Source: Perlabentimonas sp964490015 (lineage in GTDB: Bacteria; Bacteroidota; Bacteroidia; Bacteroidales; Tenuifilaceae). From it: a stretch of DNA of 64,000 nt. A program made the position numbers and the translations under genes. Below, piece by piece: positions 27,203-36,838 of the stretch. Within the stretch, counting starts at the first letter, position 1; every line of letters begins with the position of its first letter. The notes below the pieces were generated by a model that saw nothing but the letters and a program-made list of their open reading frames with translations, ran no database searches and had not been told where the DNA came from. The stretch lies in contig CAZBBA010000005.1 in the NCBI GenBank assembly GCA_964490015.1, positions 34,095 through 98,094 of the forward strand. The letters are read 5' to 3'.

Positions 27203-28477
27203 CTAGCCTTTCCCCTCTGTAATAGACTTATTGCTAAGGGTGAAGGAAACCAACAAGCCCAAGGCCAACATAATAGCACCAACAATAAAAGTTTTTGGAG
27301 CTGCGGTATCGGCATAGTTGTCTTTAATATATGCTGCAATTTGAGGTCCTACAATACCAGCTAACGACCATGCTGTAAGGATTGTTCCGTATACTACAGG
27401 CATAAGTTTGGCATGGAAAATATCCTTAACAAATGATGGCATAGTTCCGAAGCCACCACCGTAGCAAAGTAATACATAACATACCAAAATTCCGAATAGC
27501 CAAGGATTACCAGTATAAATCATGGCTATAAAAACTAAAACCTGAGAGCCAAGAATCAAGCGGAATGCCTGAATACGACCAATTTTATCGGATAGCCCAC
27601 CCCAGAAGAAACGACCAACTCCGTTAAACAACGAGCTAATTCCAATTAGAGTTGCCCCAGCAGCAGCTAGAGCTGCGGTATCCATATCAGGACTTCCAAT
27701 TTTAAGTAAATCTTGAAGCATTGGCGACTGTAAGCCAATAAACATAATACCTGCAGCAATATTCATGAAGAAAATAAACCACATTCCAAAAAACTTGGTG
27801 CTAAGAATGCACGACTTTGCAGTTAAACTATCTTCGTGACCTTGACTAGCAGCAGTTTTTACAGGAGGTGTATACCCTTCGGGCACAAATCCTGCAGGAG
27901 GATTCTTCATAATTAAACCGGCAGGAACACCTATAGCGAGAAGAACAAAACCTGAATAAAGGAAAACTTTCACTATATCGCCACCAGTTAAGTTCATTAA
28001 AGCAGGAGCAATCACTTTAGACATGATAAGAGCACCTAGACCAAAGCCCATAACAACCATACCCGTAACAAACCCTTGCTTATCGGGGAACCACTTTGAT
28101 GCAGTGGCAACTGGAGTTACATAGCCCAAACCTAGACCAATACCACCAATTACACCAAAACCAATATAGAAAAGGGGCAGATTGCTAATTGACATGGCAA
28201 ATGCGCTAATTAGGTAACCAATTCCATAAAGGAGTGCACCTGCAGTAGCTAACTTTTTGGGGCCATACTTTGGCAAAATCATTCCGCCAACAGCAGCAGA
28301 AAGCCCAAGAAAACAGATTGCAATACTAAAAATCCACATTACCTGTACGTTGCTCCATCCATACTCAGCCATAATAGGCTTTTGGAAAAAACTCCAAGTA
28401 TACACGGTTCCCAACGACAGTTGTAAAACAGTGCCCATGATGGCAACTAGCCAACGATTTGTTTTTTTTGCTTCCAT
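27203..28477 (-). CDS. OFA-family MFS transporter (oxalate/formate antiporter type)
   Basis: A protein of 424 residues with 12 predicted membrane helices. The start WLVAIMGTVLQLSLGTVYTWSFF and GGIGLGLGYVTPVATASKWFPDKQGF are signatures of the OFA group of the major facilitator superfamily. Characterised members exchange oxalate for formate, but many homologues move other monocarboxylates. Placed 25 bp after the diaphorase gene and before a terminator, it is very probably co-transcribed with formate dehydrogenase, and formate uptake or export is the best guess. Confidence 0.9.
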   Translation of the reverse strand: MEAKKTNRWLVAIMGTVLQLSLGTVYTWSFFQKPIMAEYGWSNVQVMWIFSIAICFLGLSAAVGGMILPKYGPKKLATAGALLYGIGYLISAFAMSISNLPLFYIGFGVIGGIGLGLGYVTPVATASKWFPDKQGFVTGMVVMGFGLGALIMSKVIAPALMNLTGGDIVKVFLYSGFVLLAIGVPAGLIMKNPPAGFVPEGYTPPVKTAASQGHEDSLTAKSCILSTKFFGMWFIFFMNIAAGIMFIGLQSPMLQDLLKIGSPDMDTAALAAAGATLIGISSLFNGVGRFFWGGLSDKIGRIQAFRLILGSQVLVFIAMIYTGNPWLFGILVCYVLLCYGGGFGTMPSFVKDIFHAKLMPVVYGTILTAWSLAGIVGPQIAAYIKDNYADTAAPKTFIVGAIMLALGLLVSFTLSNKSITEGKG

Positions 28478-28502
28478 GTTAAGTTTTTGTTTTAGGTTGA
28501 AT

Positions 28503-30236
28503 TTAGTTATTGATTAGCCGTTCGAAATCATTTCTGAACTTATTAATCATCGATTTAATGGGCGTTGCATAGGCTTCTCCCGTTGGACAAAGGGTATTGC
28601 CCTTAATATTGTCGCAGTACCAAAGCACCTTGTCCAGATCGCCGGGCTCGCCTTTGCCTGCGGCAACCTTGTTAAGTAGGCTTACAATCATTCCCGAACC
28701 CATTCGACAGGGTGTACACTGCCCGCACGACTCGTGATTGTAAAACTGGATGGTTCGAGCGGCAATTTCGGGAATCTTGAATTCATCGCTTATAACCATC
28801 ACTCCACCCGAACCTAAGTTGGTTCCGTAGTCGAGGGTCGATTCGTAATCCATTTTAAGGCCTGGGCCTTTCTTCAACTCCTCAGCGGTAAGGATTGGCA
28901 CCGAAAGCCCACCAATAATAACACCTGTTATGTTGCCCTTGTATCCTCCGGCCATTTCAATTAGCTCGTCGTACGATATTCCCATGGGGCACTCATACAC
29001 GCCGGGTTTATTAACAGCACCCGAAACTCCATAAAGTTTAAACCCATAGCCTCCCTCCGAGCCCCATTTCTTAAAGGCATCGGCACCATTCTCAACTATA
29101 AATGGAACGCTGGCAAGCGTTTCAACATTGTTCACAATGGTAGGACAACCATAAAGACCCTCAACGGCTGGGAAAGGGGGTTTCATGCGGGGTAAACCTC
29201 GCTTACCTTCTATAGATTCAATAAGAGCAGTTTCCTCGCCACATACGTAAGAACCAGCACCCTGGTGAACAATTATGTTATCTAGTTGTCCGAGTTTACC
29301 ATCCTTCTTGGCTTGAGCAATGGCTTCTTCAAGGATTTTTGCTATCCAGCCAAACTCTCCACGGATATATATAAAGGCCAGTTTAGCACCCAGAGCGAAA
29401 GCCGATATGGCCATACCCTCTATTAGCAGATGAGGATCGTATGCCAGAATCTGGCGATCCTTAAAAGTTCCTGGTTCGCCCTCATCGGCATTACAAACAA
29501 GGTAAATGGGCTTTCCCGTGTTTTTTGGCACAAAACCCCACTTAACACCTGTTGGGAAACCTGCACCTCCCCTGCCCCGAAGCTGAGAATTTTTCACCTC
29601 AGTAATTATATCCTCGGGTTTCATGGTAAGTGCTTTGCCCAAGGTTTTATATCCACCTGTGGATTTGTAAACCTCTATGTCGTTGGCGTTTTTCAACCCC
29701 CTATTCTTCAGCAAAACATTACATTTTGATCCCCAGTTGTACTCTACAGGCAAATCGGGCGTAACACCTTTGCGCAGTGAGTCGATTAGCATATCAACCT
29801 TTTCGCGAGTCATCAGCTCGTAGTACACATCGTTTACCTGAACCACAGGACATGTTCCGCACGAGGCCAAGCACTCAACCTTCGAGAGGGTAAAAAGTCC
29901 ATCGGCTGTGGTTTCACCATGCTTAATGCCAAGTTTCTCGCTGATATAGTTGTATATATCCAATGCCCCCATCAACGTGGCGGGGATATTGGTATCCACC
30001 TGCAGGTGATATTTCCCCACCCCCTTTTCAACGTTAAACATCGAGTAGTAGGTAGCAACACCATAGGCACGCGAATGCGACACCCCAATAAGGTCGGCAA
30101 TCTCTACCACATCTTCCTTGGTAAGATTATTACCACTTGCCTTTTGCACTAGGGTAAGGGCTGGCATCAGGGCCGATTCCTTTTTAGGATATCGACCCAT
30201 GATTTCGACAATCTTATTCTTTAGTTCTTCTTTCAT
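28503..30236 (-). CDS. Fused NuoE-NuoF diaphorase subunit of formate dehydrogenase
   Basis: A protein of 577 residues. Residues 1-155 are NuoE-like (thioredoxin-like fold); the rest is NuoF-like with the NADH/FMN-binding GRGGAGFPTGVKWG and NADEGEPGTFKDR, and the [4Fe-4S] ligands ESCGQCTPCRMGSG plus a last Cys in GNTLCPTGEAY. It passes electrons between FdhA and NAD(H). In the NuoE part the first Cys pair of the usual C-x4-C is absent (Asp81 and Ala86 stand there) while Cys122 and Cys126 remain, so the N-terminal [2Fe-2S] cluster is probably not formed. The gene starts 24 bp after fdhA. Confidence 0.9.
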   Translation of the reverse strand: MKEELKNKIVEIMGRYPKKESALMPALTLVQKASGNNLTKEDVVEIADLIGVSHSRAYGVATYYSMFNVEKGVGKYHLQVDTNIPATLMGALDIYNYISEKLGIKHGETTADGLFTLSKVECLASCGTCPVVQVNDVYYELMTREKVDMLIDSLRKGVTPDLPVEYNWGSKCNVLLKNRGLKNANDIEVYKSTGGYKTLGKALTMKPEDIITEVKNSQLRGRGGAGFPTGVKWGFVPKNTGKPIYLVCNADEGEPGTFKDRQILAYDPHLLIEGMAISAFALGAKLAFIYIRGEFGWIAKILEEAIAQAKKDGKLGQLDNIIVHQGAGSYVCGEETALIESIEGKRGLPRMKPPFPAVEGLYGCPTIVNNVETLASVPFIVENGADAFKKWGSEGGYGFKLYGVSGAVNKPGVYECPMGISYDELIEMAGGYKGNITGVIIGGLSVPILTAEELKKGPGLKMDYESTLDYGTNLGSGGVMVISDEFKIPEIAARTIQFYNHESCGQCTPCRMGSGMIVSLLNKVAAGKGEPGDLDKVLWYCDNIKGNTLCPTGEAYATPIKSMINKFRNDFERLINN

Positions 30237-30260
30237 GAAGCTAAATATTTAGATGCAACA

Positions 30261-32978
30261 CTATGCAATTTTCTCGACCTTAACCGCGCACACCTTGTAC
30301 TCCGGAATTTTTGCCACCGGATCAAGAACATCGTTGGTTAGTACGTTGGCAGCTGTCTCGGCAAAGTGGAAAGGAATAAAGATGATACCCTCTTTAATCT
30401 TACTGGTTACCATTGCATTAATCTCAATGGCTCCACGACGAGTGGACACCCTTACCTTTTCGCCATCGGCAATGTTAAGTTTTTTTGCATCGTTAACACT
30501 AATTTCCACCATACCCGATGGCTTGATCTCGTCGAGAACCTTCGATCTACGGGTCATCGATCCTGTATGATAATGCTGCAGTAAACGGCCAGTTGTAAGG
30601 GTAAGCGGATACTCAGCATCGGCGTACTCAGCAGGAGGCCTATACTCAATGGGCACAAGAAGACCTTTGCCTCTGGAGAACTGAGCCCCGTGAAGGATTG
30701 GAGTACCAGGGTGCTCCTCGGTTGGGCAAGGCCATCTTAAACCACACTCCTTCTCAAGACGCTCGTAGCTCATCCCCTTGTACGAAGGCGTCAACATGCG
30801 CAACTCCTCGAATAATGTTTCTGGGGTATCGGGGAAATTAACAGCCCCCATTCGCTGGGCTATCTCTGCAATAATCTCATAGTCCTGTTTAGCCCCACAA
30901 GGTCCATCAAGTGCTTTACGCGACACCTGAACCCTGCGCTCAGTATTCACGAATGTTCCTGTTTTTTCGGCGAATGCGAATGCAGGAAGTACCACATCGG
31001 CCAACTCGGCCGTTTCGGTCATAAAGATATCCTGAACCACTAGGAAATCGAGTTTCTCTAATTGCTCCTTAGCATGGTGAAGATTAGGATCCGAAATCAT
31101 TGGGTTTTCACCCATTATGTATATTGCACGGATAGAGTCGCCGGCATTGTTAACCATTGTGGTAACGGTTTGGCCAACCTTATCGTCCATATCCTCGAAC
31201 TTAATACCCCAGGCTTCAGCAAACTTTTTGCGATTGTCCTCAACGGTAACAGGCTGATAACCCGTAAAAACGTTGGGTAGCGCGCCCATGTCGCATGCGC
31301 CCTGAACGTTGTTCTGTCCACGAAGCGGGTTAACTCCAGTTCCAGGCTGTCCATAGTTGCCAAGAATCATCTGTAGGTTAGATACTGCCTTCACGTTATC
31401 AACACCATGTGTATGCTGAGTTATACCCATTGCATAAAAAACAGCACCCTTCCCTGAAGTAGCATAGAGTTTAGCAACATCATAAATCTTTTCCTTTGGA
31501 ATACCGCTTAGCTCTTCAACCTTTTCGGGAGTATAGAACTCTAGACTTTTTACGTAATCGTCCCACCCCTCAGTTCGCTCATCTACAAACTTCTGGTTGT
31601 ACCACTTCTCCTTTACAATGATATGCTGCAGACCCATAAGAACTGCAGTGTCGGAACCAGGATTTTGCTTTATATGGATATCGGCGCATTTGGCCAAATC
31701 GATCTCGCGAGGATCGACAACAATTAGCTTAACGCCTTTTTCCTTAACAGATTTTTTAATCATCCCCCCAAAAACGGGATGATTCCATGTAGTGTTTGTA
31801 CCTATAATAAATATTACATCAGATTGATCGGTTTCCTGCATGCTGTTTGTCATAGCACCTGAACCTAACGTGGCTGCCAGTCCCGCAACCGTTGCGCTAT
31901 GTCAAAGCCGTGCACAGTGGTCGACATTGTTGGTGCCGACCACCCCCCTTGCTAAACGCATCATGGCGTAGTTCTCCTCGTTGGAAACCCTAGCCGATGT
32001 GAAAAAACCTATTGATCCAGGGCCATACTTGGCCTTTGTTTCACCTAATTTACTTGCCACAAGGTTAAGAGCCTCCTCCCATGTAGCCTCCTCGAACTTA
32101 CCATTCCTTTTAATAAGGGGTGAGTTGAGCCTATCGTCGCGATGGAGAAAATCGAAACCGAAGCGTCCCTTTACGCAAAGCATTCCCTTATTGGTTTGCT
32201 TCTCCCAGTTCTCCTCGGTTCCCATGGAGTAAACCCACTTATTATCTTTAACATAGATATCTACAGAGCATCCTACTCCACAGTAAGTGCAAATAACTTT
32301 TTTCTTATCTAGATTCCAGAACTGACCAACACCCTTTGCATTCTTAAAGGTTAATGCACCAACGGGGCACACCTGAACACACTCACCGCACTGCACGCAT
32401 GAGGACTCGCCCATGGGCTTATCCTCGTCGCAAATAACACGGGTATGCCCCGAACGCCAGCCAAAATCGAGCACTTCGTGCATAACATTGTGATTACAAG
32501 CACGAATACAACGACCGCACTCTATGCACTTATTGGGATCGCGAATTATCCCCTTCGATGACTCGTCGAGTTTTAACCTCTCGTAGCTCACCAAGAATCC
32601 TGGGCGCTCAATTCCCAAGCTGTAAGCCATATCTTGCAGCTCGCAATGACCATTACGCTCGCAGGCAATGCAATTGTGTTCACCATTCGACAGGTGTAAC
32701 TCAACGATCATCTTACGCAGCTGAATAATCTGCTCGGTTTTGGTTTTTACTACCAAGTCATTCTTTACCTGCAGGCCGCAACTTTCCTTTAGCCCCCGTA
32801 AACCCTCTACTTCGACTAAGCAAGCACGACAAGCGCCCGCCTTTCCGGTTCGGGGGTGATAACAAAGAGACGGTATGTAGATGTTGTTTTCCCTAGCAAC
32901 CTCTAATACCGTTTTACCCGGTTCAGCCATAAGGACTTTACCGTCAATGGTAATCTTAACTGTTTTCTCCATACTCAT
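30261..32978 (-). CDS. fdhA: Selenocysteine-containing NAD-linked formate dehydrogenase, catalytic subunit
   Basis: One 905-residue protein read through an in-frame UGA at 31902-31904. It oxidises formate to CO2 or does the reverse at a Mo/W-bisMGD centre. The N-terminus resembles NuoG/HydA: [2Fe-2S] Cys39, 50, 53, 67; a His/Cys [4Fe-4S] motif near 101-112; two ferredoxin-type clusters (Cys151/154/157/161 and 194/197/200/204). Then the molybdopterin domain begins with CTYCGVGCSV (about 230). Sec359 lies in DHCARL-U-HSATVAGL, exactly the position of the Mo ligand in FDH-H type enzymes, and the downstream frame continues the family sequence without a gap. A SECIS-like hairpin follows the UGA. 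All Sec factors are encoded next door. Confidence 0.95.
31867..31893 (-). promoter_or_regulatory. Bacterial SECIS-like element in fdhA
   Basis: In the RNA, eleven bases or so after the UGA, GGUUGC pairs with GCAGCC (6 bp, one G-U) around the loop GGGACUG, and AAC below pairs with GUU after a small bulge. E. coli fdhF has GGUUGC at nearly the same distance after its UGA. SelB would bind here to deliver Sec-tRNA. Confidence 0.8.
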
Positions 32979-33157
32979 TTCAGTTAATATTAAATTTAAT
33001 GATGGTCTATCGTTATGTATTACTATTCTGCTTCTCGTATTGCAAATAACGATTCCCTAATTAATATCGCGACCAGCACTGATTATGCTCAAAAACATAC
33101 CTTAATTATTCTTTAGGACGTAAAAACCAATATTAGGTTGTTGTTATTTTACTAACA

Positions 33158-33175
33158 CTGTTATTAGCGTAACAG
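33158..33175. promoter_or_regulatory. Perfect inverted repeat upstream of fdhA, candidate operator
   Basis: CTGTTA-N6-TAACAG, 18 bases with perfect 6-bp arms, about 180 bp before the fdhA start. The size and spacing resemble binding sites of dimeric CRP/FNR-type regulators. Within the 660-bp gap (32979-33637) I see no gene; a weaker repeat ATGA-N6-TCAT near 33237 and the palindrome ATGTTAACAT near 33414 are also present. Confidence 0.35.
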
Positions 33176-33637
33176 AGAAAAATGCTCGCGATTGTTGCTG
33201 ATGCTCTTTAAAAGTAGAAATGTTAAGCACACTCGAATATGACAAATATCATGTTTTAGTCCTAGAAGTGGAGGGTTTAGGGCAATTTAGAATGATTCAA
33301 GAAAAGTGAACAAAGAGGGCGATTTGTATATATATAAATGACGAGGTCATAACCATACAATCCTGTATTCCTGCCGCATAAAACAAAGCGGAGAAGAAAA
33401 ATAGGAACTGCACTATGTTAACATTTGGAATAAAAAAAACAATTTTGGTGGGTTTATGTTATTAAACACACAGTAGAAAAGGATCAAATAATGCATATAA
33501 TGTTGAGATGAAAATGATGCCTTACAATTTTTCACTTCATCTCGAAAGTTATATTCATTGGCAATTTCATAATCACATCACTGTTGGTTCAATAGAGAGT
33601 GAGAAGATTAATACCTGTAAAAGCAAACTATCTTCAT

Positions 33638-34675
33638 TTATAAAACAGTCAAGAAACGGTTAGACTTTGGTGTAACAGATCCAATAATGGTAGTGATGGG
33701 GAAACCTGATTGCTTAAGGTCATTTAACATCTTATCGGACATTTCGGGAGAGATACAAATAAGTAACCCACCCGAAGTTTGGGCATCGAGTAGAAGCATT
33801 TTTAGGTTATAGTCGAGTGATGAGTGAAACTCGGTGTCGCTATCGATATAATCGAGGTTGCGAAAGCAAGCGCCAGGTATACAGCCCATATCAATTAAGC
33901 CATACGCTCCGTTGAACAGCGGAACCTTAGCACTATCAATTATAGCAGTTACGTTGCTTCCCATAGCCATCTTAAGAGCATGCCCGAGCAGTCCAAAGCC
34001 AGTGATATCGGTGGCACATTTTACGTTGTACTGCTGCATAATGCGAGCGCCCTCCTTATTCAGCTGTTTCATACTATTAAGCACAGCTTGATAATCGGAA
34101 TCAGAAACTTCGCCAATTCTTCGACCGGCCATAATGGTGCCTGCCCCTATGGGTTTTGTAAGGATTAACACGTCTTCTGGCTGCGCCGCCGAATTGGTAA
34201 TAATACGATTTGGATGAACCTTTCCAGTTACTGCGAGCCCATACTTTGGAATATCATCAACAATGGTATGTCCACCCATCACCACACCACCTGCCTCAAT
34301 AATCTTTTCGGTTCCGCCACGGAGAATCTCCCTGAGAATATCAAGTGGTACCTTTGCAGGGAAAGTAACAATATTGAGCGCTGTAAGCACTTCCCCGCCC
34401 ATGGCGTATACATCGCTAAGCGCGTTGGTTGCAGCAATCTGTCCAAACTCATAGGGATCTGAGCAAACGGGTGGGAAAAAATCGGTGGTCTGTATTAACG
34501 CCAACTCATCGTTAATCTTGTACACGCCCGCATCGTCGTGGGTTTCAATATCCACAAGTAGGTTTGGATGAGGAGTTTTGGGTAAATTTGCCAAAGCTTC
34601 GCTAAGTTCCTTTGCTGGCAACTTTGCTGAGCATCCACCATACTCAACAGTACTAAGTAAATCAAACGTCTTCAT
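33638..34675 (-). CDS. selD: Selenide, water dikinase (selenophosphate synthetase)
   Basis: A protein of 345 residues that makes selenophosphate from selenide and ATP. The catalytic loop EYGGCSAKL has Cys15 (not Sec) and Lys18. Metal/ATP-binding Asp residues appear in LIQTTDFFPPVC and TNALSDVYAMGG, and the Gly-rich VMGGHTIVDDI follows, all typical of SelD. Its ATG overlaps the stop of the DUF3343 gene by one base (TAATG), so the two are translationally coupled. Last gene of the sel run. Confidence 0.97.
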   Translation of the reverse strand: MKTFDLLSTVEYGGCSAKLPAKELSEALANLPKTPHPNLLVDIETHDDAGVYKINDELALIQTTDFFPPVCSDPYEFGQIAATNALSDVYAMGGEVLTALNIVTFPAKVPLDILREILRGGTEKIIEAGGVVMGGHTIVDDIPKYGLAVTGKVHPNRIITNSAAQPEDVLILTKPIGAGTIMAGRRIGEVSDSDYQAVLNSMKQLNKEGARIMQQYNVKCATDITGFGLLGHALKMAMGSNVTAIIDSAKVPLFNGAYGLIDMGCIPGACFRNLDYIDSDTEFHSSLDYNLKMLLLDAQTSGGLLICISPEMSDKMLNDLKQSGFPITTIIGSVTPKSNRFLTVL

Positions 34676-34902
34676 TACATGGGTTTTTCGTAGATATCAA
34701 ACTCCAAATTCGATTCCGAGAGAATGGAATTGAGCACATGGCTGCTAGTTACGTGCTGATCGATGCGAATTGACATGCCGCATTCCGAGGTAATATCCTT
34801 GGGCGTTGGGATAATATCGAGCTTAATGCCCTTGGATACTAAAATCCGCTCGGCCTTTAGCACGTGGTGCGTCGATTGGAAGGTTAGGATTAGGTAGTTC
34901 AT
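34675..34902 (-). CDS. DUF3343 protein, putative Se/S carrier-like
   Basis: A protein of 75 residues that fits the DUF3343 family, described in databases as putative Se/S carrier-like. The start YLILTFQSTHHVLKAERIL and the ECGMSIRID segment with a single Cys (about residue 42) are characteristic. It lies between a YedF-like gene and selD, with the stop overlapping the selD start. Its role in handing selenium to SelD is plausible but unproven. Confidence 0.85.
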   Translation of the reverse strand: MNYLILTFQSTHHVLKAERILVSKGIKLDIIPTPKDITSECGMSIRIDQHVTSSHVLNSILSESNLEFDIYEKPM

Positions 34903-34956
34903 ATTGATTGAAAGTTGAACATTGTTGGTTGACTGTATTGGGTTTCAATTTAGAAT

Positions 34957-35565
34957 TTAGGGGTAAACTACGCTTCCTCCGCTTGAGAGCTGCTCGAGGA
35001 TATCGTACATGTTGGAAACGATACCCACTCCAAGGTTTGGTTTCTCGCCATAGTAATCCAAACATGTTCCGCATACTAAGATTTTAATCCCCTTAGCCTC
35101 GAGTTTTGAAAGACTTTCGATTACTGGAGAACTCTTTAACGTGAGGAAAATCCCAGAATTAAGAAACACCAACGATTTGGGCTGATTTGTTGCCTCGGGC
35201 AAGGTGTTAATAAATGCTTTTATCAGTATTTTACCCAACTCCTCGGCGCCATCGCCAAGTTTGTCGCGCTGGAAGGCTACTACGTAACTTGATTTCTGGG
35301 GCAAACTAATCTCACAGTACTTCTCAACGGGCGCATTTTCGGGCATCTCGCCTGTTTTGCTTACCAGCACATGAAACACCTTCCCCTCGGCTCGAACACT
35401 AGGGTTAAAGCCGTTATCGGTAAGGAAACGGGTTACGTTTTTCATGGAGGTTTCGTTATCGATTAAAATCTCCAGAACATCCTTAGCTGCTAACTCGCCA
35501 AGAGCCCTCTTGGTCATAATTAGGGGTTTTGGGCATAGTTCGCCCTTTGCATCTACTGTTCTCAT
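34957..35565 (-). CDS. yedF: YedF-like selenium metabolism protein (TusA + DsrE-like domains)
   Basis: A protein of 202 residues from the ATG at 35563-35565; the frame is open back to a GTG at 35598, but MRTVDAKGELCPKPL is the expected TusA-type N-terminus. Residues 1-75 form the TusA/SirA-like domain with Cys in ELCPKPL. The C-terminal half has a DsrE/F-like fold with Cys in KILVCGTCLDYYG. This two-domain form occurs beside selD in many Sec users and is thought to carry selenium as a persulfide-like species. Confidence 0.9.
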   Translation of the reverse strand: MRTVDAKGELCPKPLIMTKRALGELAAKDVLEILIDNETSMKNVTRFLTDNGFNPSVRAEGKVFHVLVSKTGEMPENAPVEKYCEISLPQKSSYVVAFQRDKLGDGAEELGKILIKAFINTLPEATNQPKSLVFLNSGIFLTLKSSPVIESLSKLEAKGIKILVCGTCLDYYGEKPNLGVGIVSNMYDILEQLSSGGSVVYP

Positions 35566-35665
35566 AATATTATTGATCAATTTTAAACACAGAGGCACAG
35601 AGGCACAGAGTGTAATAATAAACTCATTAAAGATATTCTCTTCAGTCGCAGAACTAAAAAAAAAC

Positions 35666-36838
35666 TCAGCTCCTATTCAAATCACATTTCATTCTCTCTT
35701 TAAGTATCTTTAATACTTCCAGAGTGTAATCCACCTCCTCCACAGTATTGAAGCAGCCAAAGCTAAAGCGTGCGGAGCCCTGTGGAAATGTTCCAAGAGT
35801 TTTATGGGCTAATGGGGCGCAATGTAACCCAGGACGAATCATAATGCCATACTCGTTATCGAGGGCAAACGCCAAATCGCTGGGGGTATACCCATGCATA
35901 TTGAGCGACACAACACCTACCTGAAGGTTACCTTCCATAAGTCTATGGACTTCAATTTCTGATATTCTTCTCAATCCTTCCAAAAATCTATCGGTAATAA
36001 GCTGAACGTGAGATTGTATATTGTTTATGCCCTTTTCTGATAGAAACTCGATACCTGCTTTAAGCCCGACTATACCAACGGTATTTGGTGTCCCAGCCTC
36101 TAGCCTATCGGGGTAAAACTCGGGTTGGAACTCATACTCGGAGCGACTTCCCGTACCGCCCTGAATAAGGGAACTTATTCGGATATCGTAATTTGATATG
36201 CAGAGCGCACCTATACCCGTTGGGCCATACAACTTTTTATGTCCAGTAAGAGCCAGCATATCAACACCTAATGTTTGCATATCAATAGGTATAATCCCTG
36301 CCGATTGCGAAGCATCAACCAAAAAAAGGAGGTTATTGTATCTGCAAATTTCGCCAATTTTTTCGATAGGTAGTATATCTCCGGTAACATTAGACGCGTG
36401 GATAGATGCTACAAGTCTAGTGTTAGGTTTGATGCAACTTATCAGCGCATCCAAATCGAACTTGCCCAATGCATTGCATCCAATAACTGATATCTCGATT
36501 TCTCCCTTGGCTTCCAAGTCCCTTAATGGCCGTAAGGTAGAATTGTGTTCAAACGAAGTAGTAATAACATGATCGCCCTTTTGCAATACCCCTTTAATGG
36601 CGATATTTAGCGAATGTGTGGCATTTGAGGTAAAAATAACCCTTTCGGATGTGGGCATGTTGAATAGCTGCGCAATAATCTCGCGGGTTTCGAACACCTC
36701 GCGGGCTGCCCTAACAGCCATTTTATGGCCCGACCGACCTGGACTGGCGCCACAATCAGTTAAAAAACGGGTAATGGCCTCAGCCACCTGAGGCGGTTTA
36801 GGCCACGAGGTTGCGGAATTATCAAGATATACTTTCAT
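35666..36838 (-). CDS. Class V aminotransferase-fold cysteine desulfurase
   Basis: A protein of 390 residues starting at the ATG 36836-36838 (MKVYLDNSATSWPKP); a TTG six codons earlier is unlikely. PLP Lys is in ALTGHKKLYGPTGIG and the catalytic Cys in RPGLHCAPLAH. This subgroup is often beside selD/yedF and probably supplies persulfide or releases Se from selenocysteine for SelD; ordinary sulfur transfer is the alternative. Its start overlaps the selB end by 17 bases, showing tight coupling. Confidence 0.88.
   Translation of the reverse strand: MKVYLDNSATSWPKPPQVAEAITRFLTDCGASPGRSGHKMAVRAAREVFETREIIAQLFNMPTSERVIFTSNATHSLNIAIKGVLQKGDHVITTSFEHNSTLRPLRDLEAKGEIEISVIGCNALGKFDLDALISCIKPNTRLVASIHASNVTGDILPIEKIGEICRYNNLLFLVDASQSAGIIPIDMQTLGVDMLALTGHKKLYGPTGIGALCISNYDIRISSLIQGGTGSRSEYEFQPEFYPDRLEAGTPNTVGIVGLKAGIEFLSEKGINNIQSHVQLITDRFLEGLRRISEIEVHRLMEGNLQVGVVSLNMHGYTPSDLAFALDNEYGIMIRPGLHCAPLAHKTLGTFPQGSARFSFGCFNTVEEVDYTLEVLKILKERMKCDLNRS

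Noticed and set aside
30261..32978. Formate dehydrogenase as two genes or as a frameshifted pseudogene
   Set aside because: Both parts are in the same frame, the only break is a UGA at the known Sec position, a SECIS-like hairpin follows, and the Sec machinery is present.
32979..33637. Riboswitch (for example molybdenum cofactor type) before fdhA
   Set aside because: I could not trace any conserved riboswitch core by eye; only short palindromes are visible.
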